A DNA stretch of 64,000 nucleotides from NCBI GenBank assembly GCA_945957605.1, contig CAMFLR010000023.1, positions 42,885 to 106,884 of the forward strand, given 5' to 3'. The stretch's first letter is position 1. Every line of letters begins with the position of its first letter. Both the position numbers and the translations under genes were made by a program. The notes beneath the pieces are model-generated. The model saw nothing but the letters and a program-made list of their open reading frames with translations. It made no database searches and had not been told where the DNA came from. This DNA comes from an uncultured Isosphaeraceae bacterium (GTDB lineage: Bacteria; Planctomycetota; Planctomycetia; Isosphaerales; Isosphaeraceae). Of the stretch, positions 33,863 through 43,386 are shown one piece after another.

Positions 33863-34450
33863 ATGAGCAAGCCAAATCCCAAGGTCGACTTTTACTTCGT
33901 CAAGGCCAAGGAATGGTTCGAAGAAGTGGCCAAATTGCGGACGATTGCGCTCGATAGCGGATTGACCGAAGAATTGAAGTGGGGCGTTCCCTGTTACACA
34001 CTTCAAAACAGCAATATTGTTATTATTCATGATTTCAAGGAATACTGCGCGTATTTATTTATGAAGGGCGCGCTGATGAAGGACCCGAAGGGAATCCTCA
34101 TTCAACAAACCGAGAACGTTCAATCAGCCCGTCAGATTCGATTCACGAGCGTCCGCGAAATCACCAAGCTGACACCCGCTTTGAAGGCTTATATCCAGGA
34201 AGCGATTGAAATCGAAAAGTCGGGTTTGAAGGTGGAACGCAAGAAAACGGCCGATTTCGCGGTTCCGGAAGAGTTCCAAGTCAAACTGGATGAAAGCCCT
34301 GCTCTTCGCACCGCGTTTGAAGCATTGACGCCCGGTCGGCAACGCGGCTATCTCCTTCATTTCGCCGGCGCGAAGCAGTCGAAAACCCGGACGTCGAGAA
34401 TTGAGAAATGCATCCCGCAGATCTTCGAGGGAAAAGGTTTGGACGACTGA
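33863..34450 (+). CDS. YdeI/OmpD-associated-like DUF1801 protein
   Basis: A 195-residue protein. The N-terminal part (ELKWGVPCYTLQNSNIVIIHDFKEYCAYLFMKGALM) matches DUF1801, and the C-terminal part (SPALRTAFEALTPGRQRGYLLHFAGAKQSKTRTSRIEKC) is the YdeI-type motif. Such proteins are associated with peptide or bacteriocin resistance in some reports; the biochemical role is unclear. The frame opens at 33818, but the ATG at 33863 starts the conserved region. Convergent with the ECF-HlyD gene, with only 15 bp between stops. Confidence 0.85.
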   Translation: MSKPNPKVDFYFVKAKEWFEEVAKLRTIALDSGLTEELKWGVPCYTLQNSNIVIIHDFKEYCAYLFMKGALMKDPKGILIQQTENVQSARQIRFTSVREITKLTPALKAYIQEAIEIEKSGLKVERKKTADFAVPEEFQVKLDESPALRTAFEALTPGRQRGYLLHFAGAKQSKTRTSRIEKCIPQIFEGKGLDD

Positions 34451-34465
34451 TCGTGCGAGGATGAT

Positions 34466-36169
34466 TTACTTCTGGTTGGTGTCGCCTTTCACAGATTGCT
34501 CGTTGTATTCCACTTTCTGGCCGTCGCGAACCAGTTTCAACTCATCGACGACAAGTCTCTCGCCGGCGTGAATGCCGGATTTTACGATGAACAGGCCGTC
34601 GAGTTCTCCTTGAATTGTAACTTCGCGGCGATGGGCGATACTGTCTTTGTCGACAACGTAGACGTACCGATTGTTGTTCATTTCAAACGTGGCGCGTTGC
34701 GGGATTGTGATAGCGTTGTTGAGCACCTCACTTACGAGCAGATTGCCAGTCTGCCCGTGTCGCAACAGGCCTGAGGGATTGGGAAAATCGGCACGGAAGG
34801 CGACTGTGCCGTTCGTAAAATCTGCTCCGATGGAGCCAAGTTTTCCCGGCTCTTTGAACTTCTCGCCGTTGACCAGGAGCAGCTCGAATTTCATGTTAGC
34901 CTTTTTCTGATCGGACTTGGCGGCGACGAATTCGAGGTAACGCGATTCAGGAACGTCGAAGTAGATCCACATCACGCTGTTGTCGAAGAGATTCGTGAGC
35001 GCGTCGCCCGTTTGAACGAGGCTGTCGCGCTGCAAGAGCATTCGGCTGACGATGCCATCGAACGGGGCTCTGATGGCGACCGGTCTACCCTCATTGCCCG
35101 CGTTTGGCCTGTCCTTGCTTGTAATTGGCTTGATTTGAAACAGAAGATCGCCGCGCTTTACTGTTTGACCCTCTCTGACAGCGATTTCCTCGAGGAATCC
35201 TGTTTCGGGCGAACGGACCTCGATGTGATGGTGTGACTTGATTTGGCAGACGTATTGCTGCGTGACAGTGACAGCCTTTGCCTGAACTGTAGCGACCGAA
35301 ACCGTGTGAGCCGGGTTTTCTGGCTGTTGTTGGCGGCCCTGGACGGCAACTCCTGCGGTCGTGAGGATGAGAGCCACCGCCACAGCGGCCAACCATTTGA
35401 ATCGGGCAAGCGACATCATCCGGATCACTCCTTCAGCTAGGGAAGCGACGGCTGCCGAGCGAGTCGTCACAAGCGGCAGGGATTGTTCAAAGAGTGTTGA
35501 GGGAATTGCGGCCGAAGCTTCGCGTGCAACTGTCGCACACCCCGCCGCAACAGTCGGAGCGAGTCCACGTCGCACGAGGCGATCGCGAAGCCGCTGCCGG
35601 CCGCGCGATAGGCGGCTTTCGACCGTTCCAACAGGACAGCCGAGCCTTCGCGCAGCTTCTTCGTGAGGCAGGTCTTGGAGGTCGCAAAGGATGATTGCTG
35701 TACGCTGATTTTCAGGAAGGCCCGCGATTTCCTCGTCCAGAATTGCGAACTGTTCGCGTTCGCTCGGGTCGGCCGCTGGAGTCGTTACTAAATCCACTCC
35801 GCCGACCTCTCGCATCTTCGTGCGCATTGAAGTTGCTCGCGATCGGGCGGCGACGCGTCGACTGACGCCGTGCAGCCAGGGGCCGAGCGATTCGTCGACT
35901 TTCACGCCTGGCGCTTTGCGAACCAGTACGAGAAAGGTTGCCTGAAACGCATCCGCAGCGGCGTAGCGGTCGGGTAGCATACGACAACAAACGCCCCAGA
36001 CCATCGGTCCGTGCCGTTCGAGGAGAGTGGCAAACGCATCCTCGGCCGAGGCGTCGTCGCGATTTGTGAATCGTCCCAGCAATTGCCTGTCAGTCAGGCT
36101 GCCGAGCGTTCCGTTGCGAAACAACGTCCCGATCTCGCGAAGCGCGCCCGATGGATGTCCCCCGCTCAT
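34466..36169 (-). CDS. ECF sigma factor fused to HlyD-type membrane-fusion protein
   Basis: A 567-residue fusion. Residues 38-108 are sigma region 2 (FATLLERHGPMVWGVCCRML, GPWLHGVSRRVAARSR) and 140-195 sigma region 4 (LPENQRTAIILCDLQDLPHEEAARRLGCPVGTVESRLSRGR). A membrane helix at about 257-277 leads to an HlyD/AcrA-like periplasmic adaptor domain to the end (GFLEEIAVREGQTVKRGDLLF, IRAPFDGIVSRMLLQ, GQTGNLLVSEV). The topology puts the sigma part in the cytoplasm and the adaptor outside. Planctomycetes have ECF groups with such C-terminal fusions. AGCGAGGG precedes the ATG. No pump gene adjoins it; signal reception through the extracytoplasmic domain is inferred. Confidence 0.92.
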   Translation of the reverse strand: MSGGHPSGALREIGTLFRNGTLGSLTDRQLLGRFTNRDDASAEDAFATLLERHGPMVWGVCCRMLPDRYAAADAFQATFLVLVRKAPGVKVDESLGPWLHGVSRRVAARSRATSMRTKMREVGGVDLVTTPAADPSEREQFAILDEEIAGLPENQRTAIILCDLQDLPHEEAARRLGCPVGTVESRLSRGRQRLRDRLVRRGLAPTVAAGCATVAREASAAIPSTLFEQSLPLVTTRSAAVASLAEGVIRMMSLARFKWLAAVAVALILTTAGVAVQGRQQQPENPAHTVSVATVQAKAVTVTQQYVCQIKSHHHIEVRSPETGFLEEIAVREGQTVKRGDLLFQIKPITSKDRPNAGNEGRPVAIRAPFDGIVSRMLLQRDSLVQTGDALTNLFDNSVMWIYFDVPESRYLEFVAAKSDQKKANMKFELLLVNGEKFKEPGKLGSIGADFTNGTVAFRADFPNPSGLLRHGQTGNLLVSEVLNNAITIPQRATFEMNNNRYVYVVDKDSIAHRREVTIQGELDGLFIVKSGIHAGERLVVDELKLVRDGQKVEYNEQSVKGDTNQK

Positions 36170-36716
36170 ATATCTTTCCCTCGCTTACGGCCTTTCAACG
36201 TCTTTATGCAGGCACTGCGGAAAACCTTCCAAGTTTCTTTCAAGTAAGTTCGATTGCCGCGCGGAGCTTCAGTGGCATGGCTTCGTTCCATCGCCGTCCG
36301 GAGTTTCGTAAAAACGTGTCAGAACGGCGTGACCTGTCTCGTCTCGCTTGCGAGGACCGCCGGCGTGGTTGTTGGTCAATGAATCTTTTTCACTTACGCG
36401 AAGGAGCTTGGCCCATCAGTCAAGTATGTGGTGACCGAAATGACGCCACCTTTCACATGGTACAGGCACAAGTGGCCAATTCGAGCCCGGACTTAGACGT
36501 AGCGGTCATCGTGATCAGACCGATCGACGGATTCGAAGAACATATAGTTCGACTTACCTGAACCGCTTGAGGGCGAGCACGCATGTCGTCGGTCAATCGG
36601 GTAATCCACCAAATGGACACGCTTGCCTTAGTTGAAAGTGTGTCTTGGCAAGAAGCTTGCCGTCCGATTGAGCCGTGGCCAATCTCAAGAAAACAGCGGC
36701 TACGCCACCGGCACAG
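36170..36716. other. Intergenic region without a supported gene
   Basis: About 550 bp between the ECF-HlyD start and the end of the nuclease-like gene. Frames such as 36151-36561 (plus) overlap the promoter side of the sigma gene and show no recognisable protein. No repeat or dyad was noticed. Confidence 0.35.
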
Positions 36717-37916
36717 CTACAGCAAAAAATTGTTTAAGTCTGTAATTACACCGCCACCGGACCGCATTAGATCCACGCGATTTCCATAGTCATTGAAATA
36801 GATGTGCCAATGCCGAATGTCGTTTTCGGAACCAGGTGACGGAGGGGTCGTCAAGAGGTCGGGAAGCCAACGAAAGATTTCATCTCGTGTGAAAAGGAAT
36901 GCCTTTTCAGAGCCACTGCACGCAACCGCTAGATAACCGGCCTCTGCTCCATTCAGGAATTCCCGCTGCGCAGGCGTAAAGCCATACCAATAGTTGATAG
37001 ATCCTGCGGGGCCGTCGTATTTTTGAGAGGCGAGGCAAATGAGTCGGATTTTTCCATCAACCGAAGCTCTAAGCGCCTTTCCGCGTCGTACGAAAGTCGT
37101 CCCAAGTTTAGCGCCGACGCGTTGAACCGTTCCTTCGCGAGCGAATTCAAGTTCCCCGTTCGGAACCTTAGAAGGGGATAGGACATTCTGGTTCTGGGGA
37201 GAAGTGGGGGGAGGTTCGGCAGCTTCAAAGTCTTGTTTGGTTGCGAATAGAAGTTCAACAATTCCATCAAGTCGCGTGTACTCGACGGGACGGAGAAGCA
37301 GGTTGATTTTCGTGCTCGTGTTCCAATTGTTAAGTTGTTCCTTGACTTCTGCAAGCCTTAGAAGAGCGTCCACGCTGATAAGGCGAATGTCCCAAGCGTG
37401 CCGGGACCCACGAATTTGCGCCTCTAGGTCGCCGGTGTCTTGACGGCCAACCGCGATCAAAATGGAGGATTTAGACACGTCGATCTTTCCGGAAGCGCTC
37501 AATCCGTTTCGGTACTCTGAAATGGTATCTAGATTGACGCGATAGGCGTCTGTCGTTTTCACTTCAACAAGATACGCAAAGCCGTCGTCGCCAACCCACA
37601 GGCCGTCGTTACCGATCGCGCTTTTGACGCCACGGTACCGGCCACGAGTCACCTTAAACCCGAGGCGAGCGCCAATTTCGTTTACAACATCCTGCAGTGC
37701 TAATCCATTGTCATCGAAAGTTCTTGAAAGACATTCCTCAGCGCACGCACGAAGTCGCGCCAATGGAATTGCCGTGAGCCACTCTCGAACCTCGTTTGAC
37801 GTTTCACTGCCGTCCCGCAGAAATCCGTCTCCCGCGAGTTGAATTATCTGCCGGAATGACTTGACGTCCAGAAACGCCGGTCTGTCTTTCCAAAGCTGTG
37901 CGAGCGTGTTCCTCAT
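36717..37916 (-). CDS. Solitary PD-(D/E)XK nuclease-like protein
   Basis: A 399-residue protein. Residues about 80-190 look like a restriction-endonuclease fold: SAIGNDGLWVGDDGFAYLVEVKTTDAYR gives an Asp-X(n)-Glu-Val-Lys core (E-V-K near residue 118), followed by IAVGRQDTGDLEAQI. The C-terminal half (about 250-399) contains RRGKALRASVDGKIRLICLASQKYDG and SGSEKAFLFTRDEIFRWLPDL, possibly a second, DNA-binding or sensor domain. No methyltransferase or helicase is nearby. Local codon use is looser (more A/T at third positions) than in neighbours, which fits horizontal transfer. Function as defence nuclease is inferred. Confidence 0.7.
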   Translation of the reverse strand: MRNTLAQLWKDRPAFLDVKSFRQIIQLAGDGFLRDGSETSNEVREWLTAIPLARLRACAEECLSRTFDDNGLALQDVVNEIGARLGFKVTRGRYRGVKSAIGNDGLWVGDDGFAYLVEVKTTDAYRVNLDTISEYRNGLSASGKIDVSKSSILIAVGRQDTGDLEAQIRGSRHAWDIRLISVDALLRLAEVKEQLNNWNTSTKINLLLRPVEYTRLDGIVELLFATKQDFEAAEPPPTSPQNQNVLSPSKVPNGELEFAREGTVQRVGAKLGTTFVRRGKALRASVDGKIRLICLASQKYDGPAGSINYWYGFTPAQREFLNGAEAGYLAVACSGSEKAFLFTRDEIFRWLPDLLTTPPSPGSENDIRHWHIYFNDYGNRVDLMRSGGGVITDLNNFLL

Positions 37917-38299
37917 GCTACTCCACTCGTGTCGAACTCAGCATTAAACACTTCTCTGTGCATCGATTCTGTCGGCGAATACGGCTTGCTTTTATACTGA
38001 CATCAGCCAACGATCATTCTGCGCACCAACACACGCGTTCCTCACGTGGATTCGCGAGAATCTGACTACAAATCCGCATAATTGCCTTCGAGGATCGGCC
38101 GCGCAATGGCATAACTAGTAGACTATCCGAACGACGAGGGAGCGGCAACCATACTGAACACGGAAGTCCTGCCGTGAAATCTGGTGAGATCGCTTGAAAG
38201 TTGGACGTACTCCATAATCCCGGGTTGATGTAAGAATCAAGTAACACCGTAGTTGGCGGTGACCAAACCCTCATCTGATCCAGGTTTAGGAAACAATAA
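37917..38299. other. Divergent intergenic region
   Basis: About 380 bp with lower GC, separating the nuclease-like and UvrA-like genes, both of which need promoters here. Small imperfect dyads (CACCG/CGGTG near 38247-38263) are present but weak. No gene supported. Confidence 0.35.
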
Positions 38300-40543
38300 A
38301 TGGTTCAGGAATATATCGAAATCCGTGGTGCGCGCGAGAACAACCTCAAGGATGTTTCGCTGCGACTCCCCAAACGCAAAATCACTGTATTCACCGGCGT
38401 TTCGGGCTCGGGGAAATCGTCGCTGGTGTTCGATACGATCGCTTCGGAGGCCCAGCGCAGGCTATACGAAAACTTTTCGATGTTCGTCCGCAATTTTCTG
38501 CCGAGATATCCTCAGCCTGATGCCGACGCCATTGAAAATCTCAGCATGGCGGTCATCATCGATCAAAAGCGATTGGGAGGTGGTTCGCACTCGACTGTCG
38601 GTACAGTGACCGATATCGCGCCGATTCTTCGCACACTGTTTTCGCGAATCGGCAAGCCGTACGCCGGCTATGGGAACGCGTTTTCGTTCAATGATCCTGC
38701 GGGGATGTGTCCGGATTGTCATGGCATTGGGCGGAAGTTGAGTATCAATGCGGAGAACTTTTTGGATTTGTCCAAGTCGCTGAATGAGGGAGCGGTGCAG
38801 GTTCCGTTTTTCTCGAAGTGGGATAACTCGGCGTACACGACTTCTGGTTTCTTCGATAACGACAAGAAGCTCTCGAAGTACACCCAGAAAGAAATGGATT
38901 TGCTGCTGAACGGCAAGGATTTGAAGTACAAGCTTTCGGTGGGCGAAAACGCGATCAATGCCACGTTTCAAGGTATTATGGAAAAAATCAACAAGTCTTA
39001 CATTCAGCGCGATATCAAAACGCTCTCGGAGCGGACGAGGAAAAACGTCGAGCCATATCTCACCATGATGCCCTGCCCTCTTTGCAAAGGGGCTCGCCTC
39101 AGTCAGGCGGCGATCAACTGCAAGATCAAGGGATTCAATATTGCTCAGCTTTCGGAGATGCAGGTCGACGAGTTGATTCGTGTGTTGCAATCGATCGACG
39201 TTCCCGAAGCCAAGCCCTTGATGCAGGCGCTGACGGAACGCTTGCAGCAGTTGGTGAATATCGGCCTCGAATACCTTTCATTGAGCCGCGAGACTGACAC
39301 ACTTTCGGGCGGCGAATCGCAGCGAGTGAAGATCGTCAAGCATTTGACGAGCGGCCTGGTCGAAGCGATTTACATTTTCGATGAGCCGAGCGTCGGGCTT
39401 CATCCTCGTGACGTTCATCGCATGAACGAACTGCTGCAATCGCTGCGCGATAAGGGAAACACGGTCATCGTCGTCGAGCATGATCCCGCTGTGATGACAG
39501 TTGCTGATAACATTGTCGACATGGGGCCGCGAGCGGGCACGCAGGGTGGCACGATTGTGTACGAGGGGGCATATCAGGGGCTGACGAAGGCCAAAACGCT
39601 CACGTCACAATTTCTCAATCGCAATGTCGCTATTAAGCCGGCGTTTCGCAAACCGGCGGGCAAGCTGACGGTTCGCAAGGCAAGCATCAATAATCTTAAG
39701 AATGTGAGTGTTGAGATTCCAAAGGGTGTACTCACCGTTGTGACGGGTGTCGCCGGCTCGGGGAAGAGTTCGCTCATTAACGAGGCGTTTCTTCAGCAAC
39801 ATCCCGAAGCAGTGGTCATCGACCAGGCGCCGATTGGTGTCTCGAGCCGCTCGAATCCCGCCACTTATACGGGAATCATGGATGAAGTGCGCAAGGCGTT
39901 TGCGGCGGCCAACAAAGTTGAAGCGAGCAAATTCAGCTTTAACTCGAAGGGGGCTTGCGATAACTGCCAGGGGCTTGGGGTGACGTACACCGACCTGGCG
40001 TTCATGGAGAGTGTGGCCCTGCCCTGCGAGATTTGTCAGGGGAAACGCTTCAAGGAAGAAGTTCTGGGATACAAGTATCAGGACAAATCGATTGCCGATG
40101 TTTTGGAAATGACGGTTCTCGATGCACTCGAGTTTTTCAAGATTCGCGGAGTTGCCACGAAGCTGCAGGCGCTCAGCGACGTGGGGCTTGATTATCTAAC
40201 GCTTGGTCAGCCGCTGAGCACCCTTTCGGGTGGAGAATGTCAGCGAATCAAGCTGGCGAGCGAATTGCACAAACAAGGAAGCATCTACGTTCTCGATGAG
40301 CCGACGACGGGCTTGCACATGTCGGATATCACGCATCTCGTCGAGATCATGAATCGGCTGGTGGAAGGCGGGAATACCGTCATTGTGATCGAGCACAACC
40401 TCGATGTGATCAGCAGCGCCGATTGGATCATCGACATGGGGCCGGAAGGTGGAAACAAGGGGGGCCAGGTGGTTTTTGAAGGGACGCCAAAGGATTTGCT
40501 GGGAGCAAAACAGTCGTTGACGAGTAAATACCTTAAACAGTGA
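38300..40543 (+). CDS. UvrA-like ABC ATPase lacking the UvrB-binding region
   Basis: A 747-residue twin-ABC protein of the UvrA superfamily. Walker A motifs are GVSGSGKSS (near 33) and GVAGSGKSS in the second half. Signature motifs are LSGGESQRVK and LSGGECQRIK, with Walker B in IFDEPSVGLH and VLDEPTTGLH. Zinc-module cysteines are CPDCHGIG/CPLCKG and CDNCQGLG/CEICQGKRF. It is about 200 residues shorter than true UvrA (about 940), lacking most of the insertion that binds UvrB, so it belongs with UvrA-like proteins implicated in drug or antibiotic resistance (DrrC-like). The ATG at 38300 is used. DNA binding is likely; nucleotide excision repair is not. Confidence 0.9.
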   Translation: MVQEYIEIRGARENNLKDVSLRLPKRKITVFTGVSGSGKSSLVFDTIASEAQRRLYENFSMFVRNFLPRYPQPDADAIENLSMAVIIDQKRLGGGSHSTVGTVTDIAPILRTLFSRIGKPYAGYGNAFSFNDPAGMCPDCHGIGRKLSINAENFLDLSKSLNEGAVQVPFFSKWDNSAYTTSGFFDNDKKLSKYTQKEMDLLLNGKDLKYKLSVGENAINATFQGIMEKINKSYIQRDIKTLSERTRKNVEPYLTMMPCPLCKGARLSQAAINCKIKGFNIAQLSEMQVDELIRVLQSIDVPEAKPLMQALTERLQQLVNIGLEYLSLSRETDTLSGGESQRVKIVKHLTSGLVEAIYIFDEPSVGLHPRDVHRMNELLQSLRDKGNTVIVVEHDPAVMTVADNIVDMGPRAGTQGGTIVYEGAYQGLTKAKTLTSQFLNRNVAIKPAFRKPAGKLTVRKASINNLKNVSVEIPKGVLTVVTGVAGSGKSSLINEAFLQQHPEAVVIDQAPIGVSSRSNPATYTGIMDEVRKAFAAANKVEASKFSFNSKGACDNCQGLGVTYTDLAFMESVALPCEICQGKRFKEEVLGYKYQDKSIADVLEMTVLDALEFFKIRGVATKLQALSDVGLDYLTLGQPLSTLSGGECQRIKLASELHKQGSIYVLDEPTTGLHMSDITHLVEIMNRLVEGGNTVIVIEHNLDVISSADWIIDMGPEGGNKGGQVVFEGTPKDLLGAKQSLTSKYLKQ

Positions 40544-40566
40544 ACGTGATGATTGGAGCAAAAAGA

Positions 40567-40602
40567 ACACGGCATTCCGACGCACGAATCGGAATGCCGT
40601 GT
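40567..40602 (-). terminator. Strong terminator of the RND operon (bidirectional)
   Basis: ACACGGCATTCCGA (40567-40580) and TCGGAATGCCGTGT (40589-40602) form a perfect 14-bp stem with an 8-base loop. On the minus strand TTCTTTTTGC follows, a good U-tract. It ends the operon that closes with the PDZ gene and also faces the UvrA-like gene. Confidence 0.85.
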
Positions 40603-40623
40603 CGACAGCTCTGCCGCGTTTTC

Positions 40624-41469
40624 TCAGAGAATTCGCATTGAGACTTCACGGGGCTTTTTCTCGTCGCCGTTCTTTACCTGCATTTTCAGGGTTTTGTCAC
40701 TCGCGGATTTGTCGATTACCCATGAGATGTCGTTGGGCTTGGTAGTGTAGTAACCGTTGATCGACTCGATGACGTCGTTCACGCGCAGGCCGGCTTTTTC
40801 GGCCAGACTGCCGGAGGCGATGGCGGTGACTTTCAGGCCCGAGTTTGCAACTTTGCGATCGGCGGCTTCGACATTCAGGCCGAGCGTGTCGCGAACTTTG
40901 TCTGTTGTTGTTGAAGGTACGACGGCTGGCGGCGCGGGAGCTGCTGCCGGAGGAGCGGTTTCGCCGATGGGAGCTGAGTAGGGAACGAACGCTGATTCGG
41001 GGTACGGCGGTGCGCCGGTGAACTGGCCATAACCGCTTTCGTAGGGCGGATTATTAGCGTCGCGCTCGAAGGTGACGACAGGTTCTTCGCCTGCGAGCGG
41101 GGTTTGCGGCATGCCGAAGAAGTTGGGATGGGCGGCCGTCGGATAGCCTGGGCCACCGAAGTAGCAGAAGGGAACAATGCTGCCGAGTCGCCGCAAGCAA
41201 GGTGCGGGATGGGGGTATCCGGGGCCGCCGTAGCAGGGATAGCCGCCTTCGCAGCCGACACCGAGCGCCTGGCCCCCGTAGCCGTATCCAAGATGAAATC
41301 CGAGTCCGAAACCGGGAAAACCAGGCAGTACACCGGCGGGGGCATTGTTCTCGGGCGGCGCGCTGAAAATGCGTGGCTGATCGTCACCCGCTTTCGTCGC
41401 CGCGGTTCCGCAAACAACGAGGATTAACGCTAACATCGACGGATGATTTGTTCGTGCAAGTGCGAACAT
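40624..41469 (-). CDS. Secreted Gly/Pro/Tyr-rich PDZ-domain protein
   Basis: A 281-residue protein with an N-terminal signal (SMLALILVVCGTAATKA), a low-complexity middle rich in Gly, Tyr and Pro (PGFGLGFHLGYGYGGQALG) and a PDZ domain at about 195-281 (GLKVTAIASGSLAEKAGLRVNDVIESINGY). It has no protease domain, so it probably binds C-termini or peptides in the periplasm. AAAGGA lies before the ATG at 41469. It is the last gene of the RND operon, 47 bp after the second outer-membrane factor, and could tether or monitor pump components; this is inference. Confidence 0.85.
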   Translation of the reverse strand: MFALARTNHPSMLALILVVCGTAATKAGDDQPRIFSAPPENNAPAGVLPGFPGFGLGFHLGYGYGGQALGVGCEGGYPCYGGPGYPHPAPCLRRLGSIVPFCYFGGPGYPTAAHPNFFGMPQTPLAGEEPVVTFERDANNPPYESGYGQFTGAPPYPESAFVPYSAPIGETAPPAAAPAPPAVVPSTTTDKVRDTLGLNVEAADRKVANSGLKVTAIASGSLAEKAGLRVNDVIESINGYYTTKPNDISWVIDKSASDKTLKMQVKNGDEKKPREVSMRIL

Positions 41470-41516
41470 AGCAGAATCCTTTGCAATATGAGATCCGGAT
41501 CGATGTGCGGGTGAAG

Positions 41517-43334
41517 TTAGCGTGTAGCTGGCGGCGGGCCGTTGCCGACGGGCGGCAGGAAACCAGGGCGATTCATGTCGATGGGCAGAACCTCGCCGGC
41601 TGTGTGCAGTGCGGCAACTTCACGCGCGGGATATCCCAGGGCGTGAAAGAGCTCGAACTGGGCAAGGTTATAGTCGGCGACCGTGCCGAAATATTCGTCG
41701 AACGCCACGTTCATGAGCACGAGCGAGTAGACCGCTTCTTGCGGGCGATACGCGAGGTTGAGTACGTTGCCGAGCCGGCGCGTCTGGCCGAGACCTTCGA
41801 GATGGCCGTTGAACGTGATGATTGCGGTGCGAAGGGCGCGGTCGGCTTGTAGCACCTTGGTTGCCGACGCCTGCAGCTCCGCGAGTGCGCGGTTTACCTC
41901 GGCGGCGACTTTGTCCTGGGTGTGACGAAGCTCGATGCGCGCCTGCGATTCCTGTCCGCGCTGTTTCTTGATGCGAGCCTGGTTACCGATGCCCAGGCTT
42001 TCAAGCTGCCAGACGAGTTGGATGCTCACGTCAGCACGTCCGACCGATTGGTTCAAGCTGCTGTTCGGGCCGAGCATGAAGAATCCGCCTTGAATCTTCT
42101 GGCCCGGGGCCTGAAAGCCGGTGAGAACGACGTTCGGCAGGACGGGACGCGATTTTTCACGGCGAATCGTGGCGCGGGCCGCTTCGACGAGCGAGCGTTG
42201 CGAACCAAGCTCGGGGCGATTCGTCAGGGCAATTGGCATCAGGTCGTCGAGAGACGTGGCGGGGTCGATGAGTGTGATTTGTGTGTGATCGTGCTCGAGC
42301 GGGACGACGACGGCGCGGGGATCGAGGCGAAGAAGCTGAGTGAGATTCGCGCTTTGCACGCGCCAGCGCTGGCGCGATGACGCGGTTTGCTGTTCGAGTT
42401 CGGCGACGACGTTGAGAACTCGATCGACCTCAACCTTGGGCACGAGTTCGTGGCTGAGTTTTTCGATCTTTTCCGCGAGATCGCGCCCGCGGCCAACGCA
42501 GTACACGTTGCCCGAATACGTGCCGCGTGCGTGGTGGACATTGAAGTACGCGTTGGCGGTTTGCAGAACGGCATCGTTCTTGGAAGTTTGCACGTCCCAG
42601 TTGCGCGAGTCGAGAACGTGCTTGGCGATGTCGGGCTGAAAGACGGCGTCCGCCAGGTTGACGAACTGAGTCAGGCCGCCGCCGCCTTGGAGGAAATTCA
42701 CGCTCGCGGGAGTGGTCATGATGCCCTTGTTGAAGTCAGGGCCGCCGCCGTCGTGACGAATGTAGTCGAGGGCGAAATTCGTCGTGGGTAGCCAGAGGAC
42801 TTTTGCCTGGGTCAACTCAGCTTCGGCGACCCAAACGCTCGCCTGCGCTGCGGCGACGATGAGTGGGCGAGCGTCGGAAAGCCAGAGCGCTGTCGCGAGG
42901 TTCATGGGGAAGCGGAAGTCGCTCGCCTGCAGCTGGGCCGGCGGAAGCGTGGGCATCTGCGCGAGCGGGCTCGATCCTGGGGGGAAGGGATCGACGAGCG
43001 ATCCTTCGGACAGTCTGTTCGCCGGCGGTTGTGTGGGTGCTGATTGTGTGACGTTCGTGATGACAGGAGGATCGACACTGGGAATCAGCGCGGCCGAGCG
43101 GCGGACGTTGGGGGCGACCACTGGAGTGGAGGATGCTGGCGTTTGCTCGCCGCGCCGCTGATTCATGAATCGTGCAATTGCGGGGGAGACGGACGAGGCG
43201 TCGAGCGATGGCGGGGCCTGAACTGCGTTTGTTGCAGGAGCGGCGGGAGATTGGGCCAGGATGGAGTTAGCCCACACGCAGCAACCGCACAAAACCAAAA
43301 GCTGGATCGATCGCCGCGCAAAGAGGACCGGCAT
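41517..43334 (-). CDS. TolC-like outer-membrane efflux protein (second copy)
   Basis: An outer-membrane factor of about 605 residues. A signal peptide (SIQLLVLCGCCVWANSILA) is followed by 130 residues of Pro/Ser-rich linker, then the coiled-coil alpha-barrel region with LIVAAAQASVWVAEAELTQAKVLW, FALDYIRHDGGGPDFNKG, and a second half LGSQRSLVEAARATIRREKSR. It is clearly paralogous to the protein at 44143-45816. The frame starts at 43373, but the ATG at 43334, with GGAATGGGG upstream, opens the signal peptide. It sits downstream of the LEPR-XLL gene in the RND operon. It ends FLPPVGNGPPPATR, like its paralogue. Confidence 0.88.
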   Translation of the reverse strand: MPVLFARRSIQLLVLCGCCVWANSILAQSPAAPATNAVQAPPSLDASSVSPAIARFMNQRRGEQTPASSTPVVAPNVRRSAALIPSVDPPVITNVTQSAPTQPPANRLSEGSLVDPFPPGSSPLAQMPTLPPAQLQASDFRFPMNLATALWLSDARPLIVAAAQASVWVAEAELTQAKVLWLPTTNFALDYIRHDGGGPDFNKGIMTTPASVNFLQGGGGLTQFVNLADAVFQPDIAKHVLDSRNWDVQTSKNDAVLQTANAYFNVHHARGTYSGNVYCVGRGRDLAEKIEKLSHELVPKVEVDRVLNVVAELEQQTASSRQRWRVQSANLTQLLRLDPRAVVVPLEHDHTQITLIDPATSLDDLMPIALTNRPELGSQRSLVEAARATIRREKSRPVLPNVVLTGFQAPGQKIQGGFFMLGPNSSLNQSVGRADVSIQLVWQLESLGIGNQARIKKQRGQESQARIELRHTQDKVAAEVNRALAELQASATKVLQADRALRTAIITFNGHLEGLGQTRRLGNVLNLAYRPQEAVYSLVLMNVAFDEYFGTVADYNLAQFELFHALGYPAREVAALHTAGEVLPIDMNRPGFLPPVGNGPPPATR

Positions 43335-43386
43335 GAGTGGACCCCATTCCTTTGAGGTATTTTTTGACACCATGTCCGTCCTTAAA

